Source: CAZCBD01 sp964496755 (GTDB lineage Bacteria > Bacteroidota > Ignavibacteria > Ignavibacteriales > Melioribacteraceae). From it: 11,541 nucleotides of DNA. The stretch lies in assembly GCA_964496755.1 (NCBI GenBank), contig CAZCBD010000080.1, positions 1-11,541 on the forward strand, in the 5' to 3' direction. The translations under genes were made by a program, and so were the position numbers. How positions within the stretch are numbered: position 1 is the stretch's first letter; each line of letters starts with the position of its first letter. Under the pieces are notes generated by a model. The model worked only from the letters and a program-made list of their open reading frames with translations. It searched no databases and had not been told where the DNA came from. This document shows positions 5,932-11,541 of the stretch, one piece after another.

Positions 5932-6975
5932 ATGAAAATTAAGATTAAAAAATACAACCTTGAACTGAAAAACAGGTTTACTATTTCAAATTATTCAAGA
6001 ACTTTTACTCCTTCTGTTTTAATTAAATTAATTTATGAAAATTTCGTTGGTTTTGGTGAAGCTACCTTACCTCAATATTTACCCGAAACACAGGAAACGG
6101 TAATTGATTTTTTGCAAACAATCGATTTGTCTCAAATATCGCCTTTGAAAATTGAAGAATCGGTTGCATACCTTTTTGATTTAAACGAAAAATTCGATGT
6201 AAAAAATAATTCGGCTATAGCTGCTGTTGATATTGCACTTCATGATTTAGCCGGAAAATTAAAAGCTTTACCCATATCTGAAATGTTTAAAATAAATACT
6301 ATTGCCAAACCTACTTCTTTTACGATAGGTTTGGGAAATGAAAATGACATGAAACGGAAGATTTTAACCGCTGAGGATTTTACTTACCTGAAGATTAAAA
6401 TAGGGACAGAAAAGGATAGAGAAGTAATTAGTAATATTAGAAGATTTACTGATAAACCTCTATTTGTTGATGCCAACAGTGGATGGAATGATAAATCTTA
6501 TGCCGCTGAAATGGCGGATTTTTTGTACGAAAACAATGTTTTATTAATTGAGCAGCCCTTTCCGATTGATAAGATTGAAGAGACTTTTTATTTAAAAGAA
6601 AAAAGCAGAATACCAATAATTGCCGATGAATCAATTAAGAATTTAGCCGACTTGCAACAATTTGGAAATGCATTTTCCGGAATAAATATCAAATTAATGA
6701 AATCGGGCGGTTTATTAAATGCATTAAAAATGATAAATTATGCAAAAGAAAAAAAATTAAAAATAATGATTGGTTGTATGACGGAAACATCATGCGGAAT
6801 TTCAGCAGCGGCACAAATAATGTCGGAATGTGATTTTGTTGATTTGGATGGTAATTTATTAATTAACAACGATCCTTTTGTTGGTGTTGAAACCCGAAGT
6901 GGTTTAATTAAGTTGAATAAATTATTTGGTTTAGGAATTGAGTTAAAAGATGAATATGCCGACTTTTTTAAATAA
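5932..6975 (+). CDS. Dipeptide epimerase (L-Ala-D/L-Glu epimerase family), enolase superfamily
   Basis: A 347-residue cytoplasmic enzyme of the muconate-lactonizing subgroup. It probably interconverts L- and D-residues at the second position of dipeptides such as L-Ala-D-Glu released from peptidoglycan. The N-terminal capping domain covers about 1-120. The barrel carries KIKIG, with catalytic Lys156; metal ligands Asp180 (DANSGW), Glu207 (EQP) and Asp232 (ADES); and the second catalytic lysine in IKLMKSGG (254-257). The Asp304-Leu-Asp306 motif (DLDGN) is the mark of dipeptide epimerases, where it holds the substrate amino group. Its length is normal for the family. The start ATG at 5932 follows the triplets ATG TAA in frame, with no Shine-Dalgarno site; a TATAAT at 5915-5920 is very close, so a leaderless transcript is possible. 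Its end overlaps the next gene by 26 bases, suggesting one operon. Exact dipeptide preference varies in this family and is not readable here. Confidence 0.88.
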   Translation: MKIKIKKYNLELKNRFTISNYSRTFTPSVLIKLIYENFVGFGEATLPQYLPETQETVIDFLQTIDLSQISPLKIEESVAYLFDLNEKFDVKNNSAIAAVDIALHDLAGKLKALPISEMFKINTIAKPTSFTIGLGNENDMKRKILTAEDFTYLKIKIGTEKDREVISNIRRFTDKPLFVDANSGWNDKSYAAEMADFLYENNVLLIEQPFPIDKIEETFYLKEKSRIPIIADESIKNLADLQQFGNAFSGINIKLMKSGGLLNALKMINYAKEKKLKIMIGCMTETSCGISAAAQIMSECDFVDLDGNLLINNDPFVGVETRSGLIKLNKLFGLGIELKDEYADFFK

Positions 6976-8626
6976 AATATTACGTAGAATATTAATGTTA
7001 GGGGTGTTTGTTGTTTTGTTAACAAACAAAATAAATGCCCAAAGCAGTGATATATATATTAGAACAAACCAAATGGCTTTTTGCAAATCGGATGTTAAAA
7101 GTGCAATTATTCTTACAAATCAAAATTTAAAAGGTGAAAATTTTAAGATTTTTAACAGCAAGGGTAAGATTGTTTTTACAGGTAATATTGGAAGTTCACA
7201 CGGATTATACGGGAACTTCAAAAATTTATATGTTATTTATTTTTCCGAATTGGCAAAAGGCGGAATATATTACATAAAAATAAAAAAACAAAAATCATTT
7301 AGATTTCAAATAAACAGGTTTAAATATTTTGAACTTGCAAATAAATTACTTGAATTTTTTAAGGTTCAACGATGTGGTTTTACAAATCCCGAATTGCACG
7401 GGGTTTGCCATAAATCGGACGCAACTTCAATAATAAAAAACGGGAAAGAATATTTTAGAAAACTCGACGTTACCGGTGGTTGGCACGATGCCGGAGATTA
7501 TGTTAAATTTTTAAATACCTCTGCTTTTTCAACTTATATGCTTTTATTTGCATACGATTTTGATCCCATTACTTTCAGTTTTGATGTTGATAAGAATAAT
7601 GTTCCGGATGTTTTGGATGAAGCAAAAATAGGTTTGGATTATTTGTTGCGCTCAAATTATAGGAATCGATTATTAGTTACCGAAGTTCAAGATTTTCGAG
7701 ATCATTCGGTTGGCTGGAGAATGCCGGAAAATGATTCGCTGGAATTTAGCCGACCTGCATATTTATCAATCGGGAAAAATTTAGTTGGAATTTATGCGGC
7801 AGCTTTGGCTTTAGGGGCTAAAATATGGAAAGAAAAGTTTCATTATACATCATTTGCTGATAAATGTTTAAAAACAGCCGAGGTGTTTTTTAGGAAAATT
7901 AACACTTTTCCTGATATTGCAAAGTCGAAAACAGGAATGTATGTTGACCAAAAACCTTGGGGTAAAATGGCTTTGGGAGCAGTTGAATTGTTTAGAATTA
8001 CTCGAAATAAAAAGTATTTAAAACAAGCGGAATTATTTGCCGATTCGGCAAAATCAGATTTCTGGTGGAGTTGGGGCAACATAAATTCTTTAGCACATTT
8101 CAGAATATCCGAGTTTAACAAAAAATATCAATCCTATATTTTGCAAAATCTTACTGCATTTTCAGAAACCTCAAAAAAGAAAAGTTTTAGAGAGGGAAGC
8201 GAATATTCTTGGGGTACAAATCAAACATTACTGGGAATTGCTTTGCAAGCAATTTTATGGGAACGATTAACCGGTGATAATCAATTTGATTCACTTGCCG
8301 TTTTTCAGCGTGATTTTACTTTAGGTGCAAATCCGTGGGGAATTTCTTTTTTTTATCGTACCGGAACAAATTATACTACGGATTTTCATCATCAAATTGC
8401 ACATTTTCAGAAAATGCTACCGGGCGGTTTTGCAGCAGGCCCGGTGAAAAAAAAGTTTTTAGATAGTTATAAAATAAATTTTGATAAATCGGATAGATTA
8501 AAAAAGTATCAAACCGAAAATGCATATTATAGAGATGATAGAAACGATTTTATTACAAATGAACCTACAATTACAGCCGCGGCAACAGCAATCTTTGTGA
8601 TGGGATATTACGCTCAAAAAAAATAA
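6950..8626 (+). CDS. Secreted glycoside hydrolase family 9 enzyme (endoglucanase-like)
   Basis: A 558-residue GH9 protein expected to cleave beta-1,4-glucans or related beta-glycans by inversion, outside the cytoplasm. A signal peptide spans about 1-30 (RR, hydrophobic run LMLGVFVVLL, cleavage near INA-Q). Residues 31-120 form the Ig-like domain (CelD_N type) common before GH9 catalytic modules. The (alpha/alpha)6 barrel follows, with GGWHDAGDYVKF carrying Asp180 and the likely catalytic base Asp183. The substrate loop LGANPWG...DFHHQ has His480-His481. The catalytic acid is Glu538 in NEPTITAAA, about 20 residues from the end. The usual HHR triad reads HHQ, which may mark altered substrate choice. 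There is no carbohydrate-binding module or sorting domain. The start could be ATG 6950 or 6956; both overlap the epimerase gene. Whether the true substrate is cellulose, a mixed-linkage glucan or an exo-oligosaccharide is not decided. Confidence 0.9.
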   Translation: MNMPTFLNKILRRILMLGVFVVLLTNKINAQSSDIYIRTNQMAFCKSDVKSAIILTNQNLKGENFKIFNSKGKIVFTGNIGSSHGLYGNFKNLYVIYFSELAKGGIYYIKIKKQKSFRFQINRFKYFELANKLLEFFKVQRCGFTNPELHGVCHKSDATSIIKNGKEYFRKLDVTGGWHDAGDYVKFLNTSAFSTYMLLFAYDFDPITFSFDVDKNNVPDVLDEAKIGLDYLLRSNYRNRLLVTEVQDFRDHSVGWRMPENDSLEFSRPAYLSIGKNLVGIYAAALALGAKIWKEKFHYTSFADKCLKTAEVFFRKINTFPDIAKSKTGMYVDQKPWGKMALGAVELFRITRNKKYLKQAELFADSAKSDFWWSWGNINSLAHFRISEFNKKYQSYILQNLTAFSETSKKKSFREGSEYSWGTNQTLLGIALQAILWERLTGDNQFDSLAVFQRDFTLGANPWGISFFYRTGTNYTTDFHHQIAHFQKMLPGGFAAGPVKKKFLDSYKINFDKSDRLKKYQTENAYYRDDRNDFITNEPTITAAATAIFVMGYYAQKK

Positions 8627-8628
8627 TT

Positions 8629-8644
8629 TGATATTAAAATATCA
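8629..8644 (+). terminator. Weak hairpin after the GH9 gene
   Basis: TGATAT and ATATCA pair around TAAA just after the GH9 stop, followed by TTTTGATACATTTTTC. The stem is all AT except one pair, so it is a weak terminator at best. The 147-base spacer also holds a TATAAT at 8704-8709 that could be a -10 box for the ATPase gene, without a clear -35. Confidence 0.25.
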
Positions 8645-8773
8645 TTTTGATACATTTTTCTCAATATAAGACTAATCAAACTAATTAAATTCGGATTTTT
8701 GTGTATAATCATAAATTTAAAACGGCACGGTTATTGGTTAATAAGGAAGATTTTTGTGATGATGGAGAAAAAA

Positions 8774-10060
8774 ATGAATTCAGGTATAAAATTAGTTAAT
8801 TCGGGTTTCCCGCTTATTGATCGAAATTGGGGGGGAATCTATAGAGGTGGAAGTTACCTGATTGTTGGTCCTAAAAAATCCGGAAGAACATTATTAGGAC
8901 TTCAATTTGCAAAAGAATCCGCACTTGCAAAAGAAACATGTTTATATTTTACCACAATGCGACCAAAAGATTTAATGATTCAAGCTACATCGTTAAATTT
9001 TGATCTGCAAACATACATGAATAAAAATAGAGTGATTGTTGTAAGAGTTGCTTCTCCTGATGATGCATATGAACATTCTGTTCCGGATGATTATTTAATA
9101 GATTATTTGAATGATATTGTTACAGTTGTAAATCAATATAAACCAAGTAGAATTATTTTTGATGAATTAACCAAATATGTCGGTTTCAGAAGTATCGGGC
9201 TTTTGCGTGATGTGTTTATTCATACTTTGGAAGTGATTGAAGAAAATGATATAAGTAGTTTTTTTGTTATTGGCGAACCTGCTACTCCTAAAGCCGAAGA
9301 AATTGTTGAAACAATTTCAGAATCGGTTACCGGCATAATCCAACTGAAAAAAAGTCCGACTAAAATAATGGAAAAATATTTTGGTGGTATGGCAACCATA
9401 TCTCCTAATGTTGGCCACGCAGAAGGGGTCTTTTCAGATCAATATATAATAAAACCATACGAAGGAATTCTTTTAGCCGATGATGAAGAAGAAATTATAG
9501 AAGAAAATGTGATGGAGAAGCAATCGGTTAAATCTAAAAAAACTCATTTGTTCGATAATATGAATTATCAAAACGCAACATCTTCTCAGAATAGTATAGA
9601 TGACACTTTATTTTCAAATATTTATGAAATGAGTGATTTTCTTTTAGTGTTAAATAATCAAATAGCTTTGCATAAAAGTACTGGGCAGAATTTTATTTTG
9701 GTTACTTTAAAATTAGATCCGGCCGCACAAATAAAAGGACTTTTATCATTAAAACAGTTACAAAACGCAGTAAAAGTTTCAGCCAGCAGGAAGGATAAAA
9801 TTTGTGTTCAAGAAAATAAGGTTCATCTTCTTTTGATTAAATCGACTCGCGAAAATGTTTTGGAATTTATTGGCAAACTTTTATTTAATCTTCCAAGTAC
9901 GGATGAAGGTTACGTGCAAACAATTAAAAAATTTATTTCAATTTTAATTGTGCAAGTAAACGAAAATGTTGCAAATGCCGATTCGCTTATGAATTATGTT
10001 TCTTCATCCGATAGCAGTGAAATGAATCTTTATACATCACTCGATAGGTTGGAATTTTAA
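8774..10060 (+). CDS. KaiC/RAD55-like RecA-fold ATPase with degenerate GGDEF-like C-terminal domain
   Basis: A 428-residue protein with no signal peptide. Residues 1-235 form a KaiC-type RecA fold: SGFPLIDRNWGGIYRGGSYLIVGP, a P-loop GPKKSGRT (32-39), and Walker B IIFDE with Asp130-Glu131. The invariant P-loop lysine is Arg38, so ATP turnover may be weak or lost. A very acidic linker (DDEEEIIEE) follows. Residues from about 285 to 428 match the outline of a GGDEF domain: helix, TGQNFILVTLKLD, KDKIC, then HLLLIKSTRENVLEFIGKLL. The GGDEF loop and metal ligands are gone, so this part should not make cyclic di-GMP; it may be a binding or scaffold module. The ATG at 8774 has GGAG six bases upstream. 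ATG 8759 with AAGGAAG further upstream is an alternative start, and the TTG at 8699 is unlikely. The stop overlaps the start of the next gene (TAATG). The role is unknown; signalling or assembly is a guess. Confidence 0.75.
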   Translation: MNSGIKLVNSGFPLIDRNWGGIYRGGSYLIVGPKKSGRTLLGLQFAKESALAKETCLYFTTMRPKDLMIQATSLNFDLQTYMNKNRVIVVRVASPDDAYEHSVPDDYLIDYLNDIVTVVNQYKPSRIIFDELTKYVGFRSIGLLRDVFIHTLEVIEENDISSFFVIGEPATPKAEEIVETISESVTGIIQLKKSPTKIMEKYFGGMATISPNVGHAEGVFSDQYIIKPYEGILLADDEEEIIEENVMEKQSVKSKKTHLFDNMNYQNATSSQNSIDDTLFSNIYEMSDFLLVLNNQIALHKSTGQNFILVTLKLDPAAQIKGLLSLKQLQNAVKVSASRKDKICVQENKVHLLLIKSTRENVLEFIGKLLFNLPSTDEGYVQTIKKFISILIVQVNENVANADSLMNYVSSSDSSEMNLYTSLDRLEF

Positions 10061-11541
10061 TGAAAAATTCGGTGAAGATATTTTTAATTATATCGTTACT
10101 TTGTTCTTTGTTGTTGGCACAGGGCAAATACGAATCATTAAAAAGGCAAGCAATAGTTCACATGCAAAACCAACGCTACGGCGAAGCAATTGACCTATTA
10201 AATAAGTATATTTCTTCTAATGCACGAAATGCCGAGGGTTACAATTTAAGAGGATTGTGTTACGAAAAAAGAGAAGTTTATAAATATGCTGTTTTGGATT
10301 TTAGAAGAGCAAGAAAATTAGATCCAAACAATCTGGAAATTAAAAAAAATTTAGCAAGAACAATTAAAATTTGGCATCAATTACTTTACGAAAGGATTGA
10401 TGGATTTAAGCGTGAAATAGCAATAGATCCGGATAATCCTTTCAATTATTTAGAAATTGGCAAAAGTTACAGATGGTTGGAAATTTGGGATAAAGCCGAA
10501 CAATGGTACGATAAGTATTTAATTCGTGATGAAAATGCCAGTCCGGATGAAATAATCAGATATACCGAAATTTTGGCAAAAACAGGTTCAATAAAAAAAG
10601 GGGAAAAGAAATTAGCAAAATGGGTAAAAAAATATCCGGAAGATTGGAGACTTTGGAGCCGATACGGATATTTTACTATGTGGCTCGGCAAATATACAAA
10701 TGCTAAAAAGGCATTTAAAAATGCACTTGCCTTTAAGCCTTATTTTAAAGAAGCTCAAGATGGTTTGGATTTAGCCGAAAAAAAAGGTTATTTAACAAAA
10801 TACACTCCGCGCTCTTTTGAAAGAGTTTATCCGATTGATAGATATTACCGAAATCTAAAAAAACATCCTGATAATGATAGAGTGCGGTTTACTTTGGTAA
10901 AAGCTTTAGTTAATGAAAGCAGATTTGAAGAAGCATACCAACAGTTGGAAATTTTATCGAAAAATTATGCCGATTCAACAATTTATCAAGAATTATTCAC
11001 AAAAGTTGAAAACACACGTGACAGTATTTATCAAAACAAAATTGACTTTTTTAAAAGTAAACTTGCTAAAAATCCCACCGATGAAAAAACTTTGATGAAA
11101 TTGGTGGATGCTTATGGCAGGCTTTATTATTACGATGAAGCGTTAAATCTTTTGCAAAATTATTTAGATAATTACAAACCTCAAAGAGAAGAAGAAGTGC
11201 GATATCAAATTGCCCGATATAGTGCGTGGAACTATGAATGGGAAAGGGCAATTGAACAATTGGAGGTTTTACTGGAATTGCATCCGGATAATAGCCAATA
11301 TCAACTGTTGCGGGCCCAAATTGCGGTTTGGACCGTGTTGGATTTGGATTATGCCGAAGAACTTTTAACAAAAGTCTTGCAAAAGGAACCCCGAAATTTA
11401 TCGGCAATAATTTCATTGGTTTCACTTTACTCTTGGAAAAAAGATTTTGAAAGGGCAAAAGAATATCTTGATTTGGCAAAAGAAATTGACCCTACTAATC
11501 CCGAAGTAGAAACGGCACAAAGCAATTATGCAATTCATTTA
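10060..11541 (+). CDS. Secreted TPR-repeat protein, 3' end beyond the window
   Basis: The frame is open from ATG 10060 to the right edge, giving 494 residues without a stop. The N-terminus is a signal peptide (MKNSVKIFLIISLLCSLLLAQ, cleavage near LLA-Q), so the protein is likely periplasmic or outer-membrane associated. The rest is nearly all tetratricopeptide repeats. Examples are RYGEAIDLLNKYI, YKYAVLDFRRARKLDP, IWDKAEQWYDKYL, KYTNAKKAFKNALAFKP, RFEEAYQQLEIL, YYDEALNLLQNYL, WERAIEQLEVLLELHP and DFERAKEYLDLAKEIDP. The Trp-rich repeats (SAWNYEWERA, VSLYSWKKDFERA) resemble the TPR half of YaiO- and BcsC-type proteins in polysaccharide export, which end in an outer-membrane barrel. Whether a barrel follows cannot be seen. 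The ATG overlaps the preceding stop as TAATG, with GGA six bases before it, so the ATPase and this protein are probably translationally coupled. Confidence 0.85.
   Translation, partial: MKNSVKIFLIISLLCSLLLAQGKYESLKRQAIVHMQNQRYGEAIDLLNKYISSNARNAEGYNLRGLCYEKREVYKYAVLDFRRARKLDPNNLEIKKNLARTIKIWHQLLYERIDGFKREIAIDPDNPFNYLEIGKSYRWLEIWDKAEQWYDKYLIRDENASPDEIIRYTEILAKTGSIKKGEKKLAKWVKKYPEDWRLWSRYGYFTMWLGKYTNAKKAFKNALAFKPYFKEAQDGLDLAEKKGYLTKYTPRSFERVYPIDRYYRNLKKHPDNDRVRFTLVKALVNESRFEEAYQQLEILSKNYADSTIYQELFTKVENTRDSIYQNKIDFFKSKLAKNPTDEKTLMKLVDAYGRLYYYDEALNLLQNYLDNYKPQREEEVRYQIARYSAWNYEWERAIEQLEVLLELHPDNSQYQLLRAQIAVWTVLDLDYAEELLTKVLQKEPRNLSAIISLVSLYSWKKDFERAKEYLDLAKEIDPTNPEVETAQSNYAIHL

Noticed and set aside
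8699..8773. TTG start for the KaiC-like ATPase
   Set aside because: The extra N-terminal residues overlap a likely promoter region, have no ribosome site and do not belong to the family; ATG 8774 or 8759 fits better.
11066..11479. Minus-strand open frame inside the TPR gene
   Set aside because: It is a shadow of the TPR coding frame with no family resemblance. The frames at 10467-10691 and 10913-11095 are shadows for the same reason.

Overview
The window is AT-rich DNA, probably from a Bacteroidota/Ignavibacteriota-type (FCB group) bacterium. Three things suggest this: the Bacteroidota-style RiPP leader peptides, the phytochrome-type histidine kinase with an Rcp1-like receiver, and the CTGAGCG-type REP palindromes. 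Several genes have clear Shine-Dalgarno sites (GGAG, AGAGGA), which argues against classical Bacteroidia, where such sites are rare. The lineage is an inference, because the window holds no rRNA or other marker gene.

Layout from left to right. (1) The 3' part of an RNase D-like exonuclease gene on the plus strand, cut by the left edge. (2) A 321-base spacer with an inverted pair of REP-like palindromes. (3) A minus-strand signalling operon, in transcription order: PAS-PAS histidine kinase, stand-alone Rcp1-like response regulator, and receiver-PAS-histidine kinase hybrid. None of the three has a DNA-binding output domain. (4) Two paralogous minus-strand genes for small cysteine-rich peptides of 101 and 115 residues. 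They share a nearly identical leader (MKKLKLNF..LKVESF, then K/R-GTV) followed by a core of (Ser/Thr)-Cys units every four to five residues. They look like precursors of a ribosomally made, modified peptide resembling the pinensin-type class I lanthipeptides. Each has its own conserved 5' leader RNA and its own terminator-like hairpin. (5) On the plus strand, a dipeptide epimerase of the enolase superfamily overlaps a secreted GH9 glycosidase. (6) Then a KaiC/RAD55-like ATPase with a C-terminal degenerate GGDEF-like domain, whose stop overlaps the start of a secreted TPR protein that runs off the right edge.

The most notable part is the peptide pair at about 4730-5820. The two leader RNAs have diverged, but both keep a CTTT-loop hairpin with compensatory changes and a complement to their own Shine-Dalgarno site, which suggests shared control of translation. 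No modification enzyme, protease or transporter for the peptides lies in the window, so maturation would have to come from elsewhere. The signalling operon next door is a possible regulator by position only. The epimerase and GH9 pair suggests recycling of wall peptides and breakdown of beta-glucan, and the ATPase-TPR pair is translationally coupled. A link to polysaccharide export is speculative.
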